Position numbers and translations under genes: made by a program
Source: BOG-938 sp035524315
GTDB taxonomy: Bacteria; Pseudomonadota; Alphaproteobacteria; Caulobacterales; Caulobacteraceae
Reading direction: 5' to 3'
Assembly (NCBI GenBank): GCA_035524315.1
Contig: DATKPD010000045.1
Coordinates: 1-35,198 of the forward strand
Length of the DNA: 35,198 nt
The notes under the pieces: generated by a model
The model's input: the letters and a program-made list of their open reading frames with translations, nothing else
Told to the model about the DNA's origin: nothing
Databases searched by the model: none
Shown here: positions 8,632 to 17,242 of the stretch, piece after piece
How positions within the stretch are numbered: the stretch's first letter is position 1
Layout: each line of letters opens with the position of its first letter

Positions 8632-8658
8632 CCTGAATGAAACGGCCTGAATGAAACG
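8632..8658 (+). repeat. 13-bp direct repeat over the rnj start codon, with a five-codon upstream ORF
   Basis: The sequence CCTGAATGAAACG occurs at 8632-8644 and again at 8646-8658. Each copy carries an ATG (8637 and 8651). The first ATG opens a five-codon frame (MKRPE) whose TGA at 8652-8654 overlaps the second ATG, the rnj start, in an ATGA arrangement. The second frame also begins MKRP. The simplest reading is a small tandem duplication of the original start region. Confidence 0.8.
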
Positions 8659-10333
8659 TCCCGCACCTGACGACGAACTCGTGTTCCTCCCGCTCGGAGG
8701 CTCAAACGAGATCGGCATGAACTTCAATTGCTACGGCTACGGCCCGCCGCACGCCCGCAAATGGATCATCGTCGATGTCGGGGTGACGTTCGGCGACCCG
8801 ACCACGCCGGGCGTCGAGATCATCATGCCCGATCCGACCTTCATCGAGCATCACGCCAAGGACATCCTCGGCATCGTTCTAACACACGCGCACGAGGACC
8901 ACATCGGCGCCATCGCCTGGCTGTGGCCGCGACTGAAGGCCCAGCTTTACGCCACGCCGTTCACCGCCTTCCTCATCCGCGAGAAGCTGCGCGACCAGGA
9001 CCTGGAAAGCGCCGTGCCGATCAACGAGGTGCCGCTGGGCGGCCGGGTTGAACTGGGGCCGTTCGCGATCGACCTGATCACCATCACCCACTCGATTCCC
9101 GAGCCGAATGGCCTGGCCATCACCACGCCGCTCGGCGTGATCCTGCACACCGGCGACTGGAAGATCGACCCCGATCCGCAACTGGGCGCCCCGACCGACG
9201 TGGCCGCGATTCAGCGCCTGGGCGACGAGGGCGTGCTGGCGATGGTGTGCGACTCCACCAATGTGTTCGTCGATGGCCGCGCGGGCTCCGAAGCCGACGT
9301 GCGGGTGGCCATGAACCGCCTGATCGGCACGCTGAAGGGCAAGATCGCCGTCGCCTGCTTCGCCTCCAACGTCGCGCGCATGGACACCGCCATCCGCGCG
9401 GGCCAGGCCAATGGGCGCAAGGTGTGCCTGGTCGGCCGCTCGATGCACCGCATGGCGGCCGCGGCCCGCTCGGTCGGCTTCCTGGCCGACATCGCGCCCC
9501 TGATCGACGAAAGCCAGGCCAAGAGCGTGCCGGCCGACAAACTGATGCTTCTGTGCACGGGCAGCCAGGGCGAGCCGCGCGCGGCCCTGTCGCGCATCGC
9601 CGAGGGCAACCATCCGCACATCAGCCTGGGTCAGGGCGACTGCGTGGTGTTCTCCTCGCGAGTCATTCCCGGCAACGAAATCGCCATCCGCAACCTGCAG
9701 AACAAATTGGCCGACCGGGGCGTGCGCCTCTACACCGACCGCGACCATCCAGGCATTCACGTGTCGGGCCACCCCTGCCGCGAGGAATTGGCCGATATGT
9801 ATCGCTGGGCGCGGCCGAGCATCGCCGTGCCCACCCACGGCGAGCGACGACACCTGCTCGAGCATTGCAACTTCGCACTGGACCTGCAGATCCCTCAAGC
9901 GATCGCGCCGCGCAACGGCGACATGGTGCGCTTGGCCCCCGGCCGCGCCGAGGTGATCGATGAGACGCCGGCGGGACGGCTGTTCCTCGACGGCGGCATC
10001 CTCACCCAGGAGAACGGCGAGGCGCTGCGCGAGCGCCGTCACGCAGCGCACAACGGGGTGCTGCACGTATGCCTGGCCATGGACAGCAAGGGCCGCGTGG
10101 CGTCCGGCCCCTCGGTCAGTTCGATCGGCATGCCCGGCGACGAGCATAATCCCCTGGAGGACGCGCTCGAACAGCTGGCCGACGCCGCCGAGAATGCGCT
10201 CAAGGGGCTGGACCGCGAGGCGCGTCAGGACGACGAGGCGATCGAGACCGCCATCGCCCGCGCGGTCAAGAAAGCCTGCTACCGCCTATGGGAGCGCCGC
10301 CCGATCGTCGAGGCGACGGTGCTGAGGGTCTGA
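8651..10333 (+). CDS. rnj: Ribonuclease J
   Basis: A metallo-beta-lactamase/beta-CASP nuclease of 560 residues, with 5'-to-3' exonuclease and endonuclease activity in the family, acting in mRNA decay and rRNA maturation. The zinc motif HAHEDH lies at residues 79-84. Other metal and active-site elements seen are THSIPEPNG, HTGDWKID, the DSTN segment, and HVSGHPCREEL near the beta-CASP end. It lies 28 bases after coaX. The ATG at 8651 is chosen because the upstream ATG at 8637 runs into a stop after five codons. Its presence alongside rne in the same window shows that this organism uses both RNase J and RNase E. Confidence 0.95.
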   Translation: MKRPAPDDELVFLPLGGSNEIGMNFNCYGYGPPHARKWIIVDVGVTFGDPTTPGVEIIMPDPTFIEHHAKDILGIVLTHAHEDHIGAIAWLWPRLKAQLYATPFTAFLIREKLRDQDLESAVPINEVPLGGRVELGPFAIDLITITHSIPEPNGLAITTPLGVILHTGDWKIDPDPQLGAPTDVAAIQRLGDEGVLAMVCDSTNVFVDGRAGSEADVRVAMNRLIGTLKGKIAVACFASNVARMDTAIRAGQANGRKVCLVGRSMHRMAAAARSVGFLADIAPLIDESQAKSVPADKLMLLCTGSQGEPRAALSRIAEGNHPHISLGQGDCVVFSSRVIPGNEIAIRNLQNKLADRGVRLYTDRDHPGIHVSGHPCREELADMYRWARPSIAVPTHGERRHLLEHCNFALDLQIPQAIAPRNGDMVRLAPGRAEVIDETPAGRLFLDGGILTQENGEALRERRHAAHNGVLHVCLAMDSKGRVASGPSVSSIGMPGDEHNPLEDALEQLADAAENALKGLDREARQDDEAIETAIARAVKKACYRLWERRPIVEATVLRV

Positions 10334-10349
10334 ACCGGATCCGCTCAGT

Positions 10350-10363
10350 CCGGCGCGCGCCGG
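10350..10363. repeat. 14-bp perfect GC palindrome after rnj
   Basis: CCGGCGCGCGCCGG lies 16 bases after the rnj stop codon. It could form a short hairpin in the transcript, but no T-run follows, so I do not call it a terminator. The rest of the 86-base gap to the DUF1467 gene shows nothing clear. Confidence 0.4.
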
Positions 10364-10419
10364 GATGAGCGGGACGGCGGACGGTTCGCGACCCGCGCGC
10401 CGCATGCTATGCAACGGTC

Positions 10420-10674
10420 ATGAGCCTTTCGTCCCTCTTCACCTTCTTCGCCATTTATCTGATCGTGTGGTGGACGGTGCTGTTCGCCATCCTGCCGCTG
10501 GGCACCACCACCTATGCCGAGGCCGGCATCGAGGTGAAGGATGGCGGCGATCCGGGCGCGCCGGTCGATCCGAAACTGTTGCGCAAGGTCTTCACCACAA
10601 CCTGGGTCTCGCTGATCGTCTACGCCATCGGCTGGGCCGTGTGGTTTTTCCACCTGATCAAGCTGCCGACCTGA
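10420..10674 (+). CDS. DUF1467 family small membrane protein
   Basis: An 84-residue protein with two hydrophobic helices, at about residues 6-27 and 57-77, joined by a polar loop with PLGTTTYAEAG and DPKLLRKVFTTTW. This pattern matches DUF1467, a small membrane protein family widespread in alphaproteobacteria with no assigned function. It lies between rnj and proS; in my recollection such proteins often sit near proS and lolC genes in this class, but no biochemical role follows from that. The start ATG at 10420 begins the hydrophobic helix almost at once. Confidence 0.85.
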   Translation: MSLSSLFTFFAIYLIVWWTVLFAILPLGTTTYAEAGIEVKDGGDPGAPVDPKLLRKVFTTTWVSLIVYAIGWAVWFFHLIKLPT

Positions 10675-10754
10675 CGGAGGTCGCCGGAACCTATCCAGCC
10701 GCCTAGATGCGACACCGCCTTTCACGACGGCGCGCGGGCGGCTAAACAAACGCC

Positions 10755-12314
10755 ATGCAACGCGCGCTTTCCGTCAGCCGAATCACCGGCGCCGCCCTGA
10801 CCTTCCCCAGCTGGTACCAGGCCATCGTCCGCGAAGGCGACATGGCGGAGCTATCGCCCGTACGCGGCTGCATGATCATGAAGCCGTGGGGCTACGGGGT
10901 GTGGGAACGCATCCAGCAGACCATGGACCGCCGCATCAAGGCGATGGGCGTGGAGAACTGCTACTTCCCCCTGTTCATCCCGCTGAGCTTCTTCGCCAAG
11001 GAGGCCGAGCACGTCGAAGGCTTCGCCAAGGAAATGGCGGTGGTCACCCATCACCGGCTGAAGGCTATCGACGGCAAGCTGCAGCCCGATCCCGACGCCA
11101 AGCTGGAAGAGCCGCTGATCGTGCGGCCGACCTCCGAGACCATCATCGGCGACGCCTTTTCCCGCTGGATCAAGAGCCACCGCGACCTGCCCCTGAAGAT
11201 CAACCAGTGGGCCAACGTCGTGCGATGGGAGATGCGCACGCGGCTGTTCCTGCGCACGTCCGAATTCCTCTGGCAGGAGGGCCATACGGCCCACGCCGAC
11301 CGTGAGGACGCGCTGGCCTCCACGCTCGAGGCCCTGGAAATGTACCGCGCCTTCGCCGAGACCGTGCTGGCCGTGCCGGTGATCGCCGGCGAGAAGCCCG
11401 AGAACGAGCGCTTTCCGGGCGCCGACAACACCTTCTCCATCGAAGCGATGATGCAGGACGGCAAGGCGCTGCAGGCCGGCACCTCGCATTATCTGGGAAC
11501 CAGTTTCGCGCGGGCCCAGAATATCCGCTTCCAGGGCGAGACCGGCGAATTGGAGTTCTGCCACACCTCGTCGTGGGGCACCTCCACCCGTATGATCGGC
11601 GCGATCATCATGGTGCATGGCGACGACGACGGTCTGCGCCTGCCGCCGGCCATCGCGCCGCGCCAAGTGGTGATCGTGCCCATGCTGCGCGACAAGCCCG
11701 AGGACGCCGAGGTGCTGGCGTTCGGCAAGGCCCTGGTCGAAGCGCTGGAGGGCGTCGCGGCGCTGGGCGAACCCGTGCGCGCCATCCTCGACGTCAAGGC
11801 GCAGCGTTCGGCGGAGAAGCGCTGGAACTGGGTGCGCAAGGGCGCGCCGATCATCGTCGAACTGGGCGCGCGCGATGTCGCCGCCGGACAGATATCCTTC
11901 ATGCGCCGCGACGACCTGCGCGATGGCGACAAGGTCAAGAGCCAGGCCCTGGGCCGCGACGACTTCGTCGCCCGCGTCCCTGCCTTGCTGGCCGAGATCC
12001 AGCAGTCGCTGTTCGACCAGGCCAAGGCCCTGCTGGACGCCAACATCCGCCGCGACATTGCCACCTACGCGGCGCTCAGCGACTATTTCGGGGCCGCGTC
12101 GGACGACGACGAAGAGACCTTGGCCTTCAAGGGTTGGGTCCGGGCGCCCTGGTCGCGGCCCACCGGCGAGGCCCTGGAGCAGGTGGTGCAGCGCCTGAAG
12201 GCGCAGAAGCTCACCATCCGCAACGCGCCGATGGATCAGCCGGCGACGTTCGGTCCATGCATCTTCACGGGCGAGCCCGGGGTGGAAGAGATCCTGATCG
12301 GACGCGCCTATTGA
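10755..12314 (+). CDS. proS: Prolyl-tRNA synthetase, archaeal/eukaryote-like (type 3)
   Basis: Charges tRNA-Pro with proline. The 519-residue protein is a class II synthetase of the type without the bacterial editing insertion. Class signatures are the motif-1 region with SPVRGCMIMKPWGYGVWE, the TSE triad VRPTSETIIG at about 124-132, the motif-2 block VVRWEMRTRLFLRTSEFLWQ, the GTSHYLGTSFARAQNI loop, and motif 3 in GTSTRMIGAIIMVHGDDDG. The RTSEFLWQEGHTAH form and the C-terminal extension ending in Tyr are features of archaeal and eukaryotic ProRS. The zinc-binding cysteines usual in that tail are mostly missing; only one Cys is left in FGPCIFTGEPG. The stop overlaps the lolC start. Many alphaproteobacteria carry the shorter type 2 enzyme, so the type here deserves a check. 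Confidence 0.93.
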   Translation: MQRALSVSRITGAALTFPSWYQAIVREGDMAELSPVRGCMIMKPWGYGVWERIQQTMDRRIKAMGVENCYFPLFIPLSFFAKEAEHVEGFAKEMAVVTHHRLKAIDGKLQPDPDAKLEEPLIVRPTSETIIGDAFSRWIKSHRDLPLKINQWANVVRWEMRTRLFLRTSEFLWQEGHTAHADREDALASTLEALEMYRAFAETVLAVPVIAGEKPENERFPGADNTFSIEAMMQDGKALQAGTSHYLGTSFARAQNIRFQGETGELEFCHTSSWGTSTRMIGAIIMVHGDDDGLRLPPAIAPRQVVIVPMLRDKPEDAEVLAFGKALVEALEGVAALGEPVRAILDVKAQRSAEKRWNWVRKGAPIIVELGARDVAAGQISFMRRDDLRDGDKVKSQALGRDDFVARVPALLAEIQQSLFDQAKALLDANIRRDIATYAALSDYFGAASDDDEETLAFKGWVRAPWSRPTGEALEQVVQRLKAQKLTIRNAPMDQPATFGPCIFTGEPGVEEILIGRAY

Positions 12315-13594
12315 GCCCGTCCGCCGCCGGCCCGTTCAGCGGCTGGGAGCGCGCGATCGCCGGCCGCTATCTGCGCGCCAAGCGCAAGGACGGCGGCGTG
12401 GCGATCATCTCGATCATCTCCTTCGTCGGCATCATGCTGGCGGTGGCGGTGCTGATCATCGTCATGTCGGTGATGAACGGCTTCCGCAGCGAGCTTCTGG
12501 GCCGCATCCTGGGGTTCAACGGCCACGCCTATGTCGGCGGCCCGCTGCTGGACGATCCCCTGACGCGTCAGAAGGCGCTCGATGCGATCCGGAAGGTGCC
12601 GGGCGTGGTTCAGGCCACGCCGATGGTCGAGGCCGAGGCCTTGGCTCAGGGCCCCAACAACGTCACCGGGGCGGTGGTGCGCGGCATCGGCCTGTCGGAC
12701 CTGAAGGCGACCAGGATCGTATCGGGTAATCTCAAGCACGGCTCGCTGGACGGTTTCGGATCAGGCGATTACGGCGGCAACCTCGTCCTGCTGGGCGACC
12801 GGCTGGCCGACCAGTTGGGCGTGCAGGTCGGCGATCCGGTGACGCTGGTGTCGCCCAACGGCGCCTCGACCGCTTTCGGCTCGGTCTCCGCCCAGAAGAA
12901 GACCTACACGGTTGGCGGCATTTTCAGTGTGGGCATGTCGGAATACGACCAGACCTTCATCTACATGCCCTTGCCCCAGGCCCAGCTGTTCTTCGGCCGC
13001 GACCAGAGCGTGGACGTGATCGAGATCATGCTCGACGATCCGGACAAGATCGCCGCGATCAAGCCCCTGATCGCCCAGGCCGCGGGCCCCGGCTCGGCGG
13101 TCACCGACTGGCGCGACAAGAACCAGAGCTTCTTCAACGCCCTGCAGGTCGAGCGCAACACCATGCGCCTGATCCTGCTTCTGATCGTGGCCATCGCCGC
13201 GGCCAACATCATCTCGGGCCTGGTCATGCTGGTGAAGAACAAAGGGCGCGACATCGCCATCCTGCGCACCATGGGCGCCAGTCGCGGCGCGGTGCTGCGC
13301 ATCTTCTTCCTGGCCGGGGCCACGGTCGGCGCGCTCGGCACGGTGGCGGGATTGGTCCTCGGGGTGCTGTTCTGCACCTTCATCGAGCCGATCCAGAAGT
13401 TCGTCGAATGGGTCACCGGCGCGGACGTGTTCAACGCCGACGTCTATTTCCTGGCCCACATCCCGGCCAAGATCGACTGGTCGGAAGTGGCGTTCATCAC
13501 CCTGTTGTCCCTGGCCATGTCGTTCCTGGCCACTCTGCCGCCGGCCTGGCGGGCCTCGCGCCTCGATCCGGTGGAGGCGCTGCGTTATGAGTGA
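12311..13594 (+). CDS. lolC: Lipoprotein-releasing ABC transporter permease (LolC/LolE family)
   Basis: Inner-membrane permease of the Lol system, which extracts mature lipoproteins from the cytoplasmic membrane for transfer to LolA. The 427-residue product has one N-terminal membrane helix (VAIISIISFVGIMLAVAVL), a large periplasmic MacB-like domain of about 220 residues, and three C-terminal helices of the FtsX type (NTMRLILLLIVAIAAANIIS onwards, ending DPVEALRYE). The start is TTG at 12311, overlapping the proS stop (TTGA). It gives the usual short N-terminus ending in AIAGRYLRAKRKDGG. The ATP-binding partner lolD overlaps its end. Only one permease gene is here, so the complex may contain a LolC/E hybrid (LolF-like) dimer. 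Confidence 0.93.
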   Translation: MSPSAAGPFSGWERAIAGRYLRAKRKDGGVAIISIISFVGIMLAVAVLIIVMSVMNGFRSELLGRILGFNGHAYVGGPLLDDPLTRQKALDAIRKVPGVVQATPMVEAEALAQGPNNVTGAVVRGIGLSDLKATRIVSGNLKHGSLDGFGSGDYGGNLVLLGDRLADQLGVQVGDPVTLVSPNGASTAFGSVSAQKKTYTVGGIFSVGMSEYDQTFIYMPLPQAQLFFGRDQSVDVIEIMLDDPDKIAAIKPLIAQAAGPGSAVTDWRDKNQSFFNALQVERNTMRLILLLIVAIAAANIISGLVMLVKNKGRDIAILRTMGASRGAVLRIFFLAGATVGALGTVAGLVLGVLFCTFIEPIQKFVEWVTGADVFNADVYFLAHIPAKIDWSEVAFITLLSLAMSFLATLPPAWRASRLDPVEALRYE

Positions 13595-14276
13595 CCCGGT
13601 CCTGTCCCTGCGCGGACTGAGGCGCGCCTATCCCTCCGGCGAGCGCACGCTCGAGGTGCTGCGCGGCGTGGATCTGGATGTCTATCCGGGCGAACTGGTC
13701 GGGCTGATCGGGCCGTCCGGGTCGGGCAAGTCGTCGCTGCTTCACGCTGCGGGCCTGCTGGAAAAGCCCGACGCCGGACTGATCGCCATCGACGGGCGAG
13801 ACTGCGGCAAGCTGAACGAGACGGCCCGCACGCGCGTGCGCCTGAACCAGATCGGCTTCGTCTATCAGTTCCACCATCTGCTTCCCGAATTCTCGGCGCT
13901 GGACAACGTGGCCTTGCCTCTGCGGATCGCAGGCAAGTCTCGCGCCCAGGCCCGCGCGCGCGCTCAGACGTTGTTGGAGCAACTGGGCCTCGGCCAGCGC
14001 CTGGCCCACCAGCCTGCGCAATTGTCGGGCGGCGAGCAGCAGCGCGTGGCTTTCGCCCGCGCCCTGGCCAATGAGCCGCTGATCGTCATGGCCGACGAGC
14101 CGACCGGCAACCTGGATCCGCAAACCTCCGGGGCGGTGTTCGACAATCTGCATCAGTTATGCCGCTCGCATGGGGTGGCGGCCCTGATCGCGACCCACAA
14201 CATGGATCTGGCGCGGCACATGGACCGGGTGTTCAGCCTGGTCGATGGCCGGCTGGCGCAGCAGCGCCTGAGCTAG
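13587..14276 (+). CDS. lolD: Lipoprotein-releasing ABC transporter ATP-binding protein
   Basis: A 229-residue ABC ATPase that powers the LolC/E permease. Walker A is GPSGSGKSS at residues 42-50, the Q-loop is in GFVYQFHHLLPEFSALDNV, the signature LSGGEQQRVAFARAL begins at 146, Walker B is LIVMADEPTG with catalytic Glu-171, and the switch His is in ATHNMD. The Q-loop text FHHLLPEF is typical for LolD. The start overlaps the lolC end by eight bases, so the pair is cotranslated. It is the last gene of the long plus-strand series and faces the next gene tail to tail. Confidence 0.95.
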   Translation: MSDPVLSLRGLRRAYPSGERTLEVLRGVDLDVYPGELVGLIGPSGSGKSSLLHAAGLLEKPDAGLIAIDGRDCGKLNETARTRVRLNQIGFVYQFHHLLPEFSALDNVALPLRIAGKSRAQARARAQTLLEQLGLGQRLAHQPAQLSGGEQQRVAFARALANEPLIVMADEPTGNLDPQTSGAVFDNLHQLCRSHGVAALIATHNMDLARHMDRVFSLVDGRLAQQRLS

Positions 14277-14332
14277 AGCGGGGCAGGGCCGGCCGCCCCC
14301 AACGCGCGGGAACCCAGGCTTCGCCTTAGCCG

Positions 14333-17152
14333 CTAGGCCGACCCGGCCTTGGTCTCGCCGCATGTCGTGCACACCAGGGACCGGCCATCGTGGGTCATGG
14401 TCAGACCGCCGCAGCTGGGGCAGACCTCGGACCGTTCGTCCGGACCGGCGCTCGGCGCGCCCTTGCGGCCGCCGACAGGCAAGAACAGCAGGTTGTCGGG
14501 CGCCGAGCCGCGCGCGAAGCCCTTGGAGATGAACTTGGACGCCGGCTGGAGGGCCTCTTCACCGTCGTCCTCGCCGTCCAACGCCCGTTTGCCGTCGCCC
14601 AGGCCGTCGGCGTTGAACTCGGCCGGGTCGGCGTTGGCCAGATCCTGGCGGTCCAGATAGGACACGCCCAGTTCGCGGAAGATGTAGTCGAGGATCGAGG
14701 TGGCCGAGCGGATCGAGTCGTTGCCGGTCACCGGGCCGGCCGGCTCGAAGCGGGTGTAAACATAGGCGTCCACGAACTCGTCGAGCGGCACGCCGTACTG
14801 CAGGCCGATCGAGATGGCGATGGCGAAGTTGTTCATCAGGCTGCGGAAGGCAGCGCCCTCCTTGTGCATGTCGAGGAAGATTTCGCCCAATTCGCCGTCG
14901 TCGTATTCGCCGGTGTGCAGATAGACCTTGTGGCCGCCCACGGCCGCCTTCTGGATATAGCCCTTGCGGCGGTCGGGCAGCTTTCGGCGTGTGCGCTGGC
15001 GCTCGACCACCTTCTCCACCACGCGCTCGGCGACGAGGGGAGCGGCGGGGCGGCGGGGCGCCTCGTCTTCGACAACGGGCAGGTTCAGGCTGAAGCCGGC
15101 CGGAGCGGGGGCGCGCTCCAGGCGCACAGCGCGCAGTCCCGCGCGGGCCGCCGCCGCCTGAAGCCGCGCCGCGTCGGCGGGCTGGTCGGCGAAGGCTAGC
15201 GGCAGGGCGACCTGTCCCGGCGCGTCGCTGAACGGCTCGACCGCGGCCAGCATCGCCATCAGGGCGCCGGGTTCCAGTTCGGCCGCGGTGAGGAACGGCG
15301 CGCGCTGATCGTCACTCAGCAGGTCGAAATCGGCCAGATCGCCGGCGCCGCAGGCGTGGACCTGAGCCGCGGCGATCTGGTCGGCGGTGAAGCCGGCTAG
15401 GGCCAAGACGTCAAGATCCGGATCGGCCAGGTCGTCGGTGGAGGCGCCCAGCACGTCGCCTACGAAGCCCGCGCCGATCACGGCCGGAGCGAAGGCGGCC
15501 CGCAAGTCGCGCACGATCGGCAGGGCTTGCTCGGCTAGGCCGATCTCATGTTCGGTGAAGCCGCGCGCCTCCAGCGCCTTGTGGTCGACGCCCGGCGCGT
15601 CCCTCAGGCTGGCTTCGCCCAGCAGGCGCCGTTCGGCGGCGCGGATGTCGGCGCCGAGGCGCGCCAGGCCGGCGGCGGCGGCGCGCGACAGGTGCGGGGC
15701 GAGGATGTCGTCGTCCAATTCCGCCAGGGCCAGCGGCCCGGCCCAGGGCAGGGGACCGACCGGCGCGCCTCCCAGCCTGAGGCTGAGTTCAGGGTCGTCG
15801 AAAAGCGCCGTGGTCTGGGCGTGGCGCAGGCCCGACCGGGTCGCCGCTTGGCGCGCCTGGACGAACAGGGCGTGGGCGGGACCGCTCTTGGCCCGTTCAG
15901 ACTGGGCCTTGAGCGCCGCCAGCCGTTCTGTGCGGTCGGCGGCGAATTCGGGATAGGCCCCGAGCGCTTGGGCCAGGTCGGCCGAGGCGAGGGCGCAGGC
16001 GCCGGCAAGAACGGCGAAGGCGCCCCGCGCCGCGGTGCGGCCCTGCTCCGAATTATAGGCCAGCCCCTGGGCGGCTAGCCAGTCGCCCAAGCCGGCGAAG
16101 GTCAGGGCCAGGGGGCGATAGGCGTGACGGCGGGCGGCGAGGGCGACGTCGGCGCAAGCCCCGGCGCTGGTCTCGATCTCCAGCGCCGTGACCCACAGCC
16201 GCGCGGTTTCGGTCAGGGCCTCCAGATCAAGGGCGCCGTCCTTGCCGGTCAGGCGGCCCAGATCGAGCGCTGCGCGCGGCGCCGCCGGGGATCGGTCGAG
16301 CGCCTCGGCGTCCGCCAGGGTGAAGGCGAGGGCCACGGGCGCGCCTTCCCACGCCGCCAGGGCGGTCTCGGCGGCTTGGGGACAATTGGTGGCGACCAGA
16401 TCGCGCGGCGCGAGCACCACCAGCGGCGCCGTGGGCCTGGGCTGGGCGCCGTCAGCGGTCCAGTCCGTCTGACCGGCGCGCGCCAGGCCGATGGCCTTGG
16501 CCACCAGGGCGTCGTCGGCGCCGGCCTGGATCGCCGCGCGGGCGGCGCGCAGAAGGGCGAGATTGCGCGCTGGGTCCGAACAGGCGCCCGGATCGCCCGA
16601 GCAGCGCTGCACGGCGGCCATCACCGCCTCCAGCCGCTCGGCCAGCAGTCTGGCGCCGGCCTCGGCGGCCTGGGCGGCGCGCAGGGCGCCGACCTTGGCG
16701 CCCAGGGCCGGTCCGAACGACAGATCGTCCAGCCGCGCCAGGCCCGAGACCGAGGCCGGGGGGGCGAAGGCGGCAGGCAGGCCAATGGCGGGCGTCAGGG
16801 CTGGGGCGGCCTCGCCTCGCGCGATGCTGGCGAACAGCGCCGCGCTGAACGTCGCGGCGTCCGCGGCGCGGTCGAACACGCCCAAATGCAGGCCCCATGC
16901 GGCGGCGCGGCGGGCGTAGCGGTCTGGCCCCTCGGCCAGCAGGGGATCGTAGGGCGCGTCGGGACTGAGCGCCTCGGGCAGGTCGAGGGCGGGAAAGTCG
17001 CCCCTGAGGGTTTGCGCCCAATCGGCCCAGGCCTCGACGCGCGCCGAGGTCCAGTCACGCGGGGCCAGCACGTCCTCGATCCGGTCGGCGCGCTCGATGC
17101 GGCGCACGGCCAAGTCCGGCAGGTCGATGTGCTCGCGTTTTTCCCAGCGCAT
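14333..17152 (-). CDS. Class II (B12-dependent) ribonucleotide reductase-like protein, probably catalytically inactive
   Basis: A 939-residue protein. The C-terminal part is a clear NrdJ-type end: a TSCPD domain at about 728-833 (RKGYIQKAAVGGHKVYLHTG, MNNFAIAISIGLQYGVPLDE, DSIRSATSILDYIFRELGVS) and a zinc ribbon with CPSC and CTTC (Cys 911, 914, 928, 931). Upstream parts still follow NrdJ by recall: YNSEQGRTAARGAFAVLAG, the ALGAYPEFAADR block, and APGVDHKALEARGFTEHEI. Yet the expected active-site NPCSE-type motif is replaced by DRSPAAPRAALDLG (286-299), and the phosphate-loop PTGTIG is replaced by FDDPELSLRLGG (451-462). The usual N-terminal AAPNSPQWFN segment reads AAPALTPAIG. No frame disruption is visible. 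ATG at 17152 with GGGAG upstream is preferred over the longer frame from 17191. It may be a regulator or scaffold derived from NrdJ. Confidence 0.85.
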   Translation of the reverse strand: MRWEKREHIDLPDLAVRRIERADRIEDVLAPRDWTSARVEAWADWAQTLRGDFPALDLPEALSPDAPYDPLLAEGPDRYARRAAAWGLHLGVFDRAADAATFSAALFASIARGEAAPALTPAIGLPAAFAPPASVSGLARLDDLSFGPALGAKVGALRAAQAAEAGARLLAERLEAVMAAVQRCSGDPGACSDPARNLALLRAARAAIQAGADDALVAKAIGLARAGQTDWTADGAQPRPTAPLVVLAPRDLVATNCPQAAETALAAWEGAPVALAFTLADAEALDRSPAAPRAALDLGRLTGKDGALDLEALTETARLWVTALEIETSAGACADVALAARRHAYRPLALTFAGLGDWLAAQGLAYNSEQGRTAARGAFAVLAGACALASADLAQALGAYPEFAADRTERLAALKAQSERAKSGPAHALFVQARQAATRSGLRHAQTTALFDDPELSLRLGGAPVGPLPWAGPLALAELDDDILAPHLSRAAAAGLARLGADIRAAERRLLGEASLRDAPGVDHKALEARGFTEHEIGLAEQALPIVRDLRAAFAPAVIGAGFVGDVLGASTDDLADPDLDVLALAGFTADQIAAAQVHACGAGDLADFDLLSDDQRAPFLTAAELEPGALMAMLAAVEPFSDAPGQVALPLAFADQPADAARLQAAAARAGLRAVRLERAPAPAGFSLNLPVVEDEAPRRPAAPLVAERVVEKVVERQRTRRKLPDRRKGYIQKAAVGGHKVYLHTGEYDDGELGEIFLDMHKEGAAFRSLMNNFAIAISIGLQYGVPLDEFVDAYVYTRFEPAGPVTGNDSIRSATSILDYIFRELGVSYLDRQDLANADPAEFNADGLGDGKRALDGEDDGEEALQPASKFISKGFARGSAPDNLLFLPVGGRKGAPSAGPDERSEVCPSCGGLTMTHDGRSLVCTTCGETKAGSA

Positions 17153-17213
17153 GCTTGTCTCCCGCCGATCCGACGATCGCATCTGCGCCAAGGCTATGCG
17201 GCCCGCCCGTTCA

Positions 17214-17242
17214 GTTCAAATAGATGTTGGGCTTTGCCGCCG
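17214..17242 (-). promoter_or_regulatory. Weak candidate promoter of the RNR-like gene
   Basis: On the minus strand TTGAAC (17219-17214) is followed after 17 bases by TAGCCT (17196-17191). The first matches a -35 well and the second matches a -10 poorly. The upstream NrdR-like boxes overlap and lie just ahead of this -35. The interval given here covers the -35 and the sequence upstream of it. Confidence is low because the -10 is weak. Confidence 0.25.

Noticed and set aside
10707..10745. A 12-residue Arg-rich frame (MRHRLSRRRAGG) just upstream of proS, as a possible leader peptide
   Set aside because: It has no ribosome site, no proline codons that would suit proS attenuation, and no terminator/antiterminator pair; chance is likely in this composition.
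14277..14332. A terminator between lolD and the converging RNR-like gene
   Set aside because: A GGCCGGCC palindrome is present but no stem followed by a T-run could be drawn.
14333..17152. The RNR-like gene as a simple pseudogene
   Set aside because: The frame is intact over 939 codons, has a good ribosome site and codon use like its neighbours, and its C-terminal domain is conserved. Decay would have broken it.
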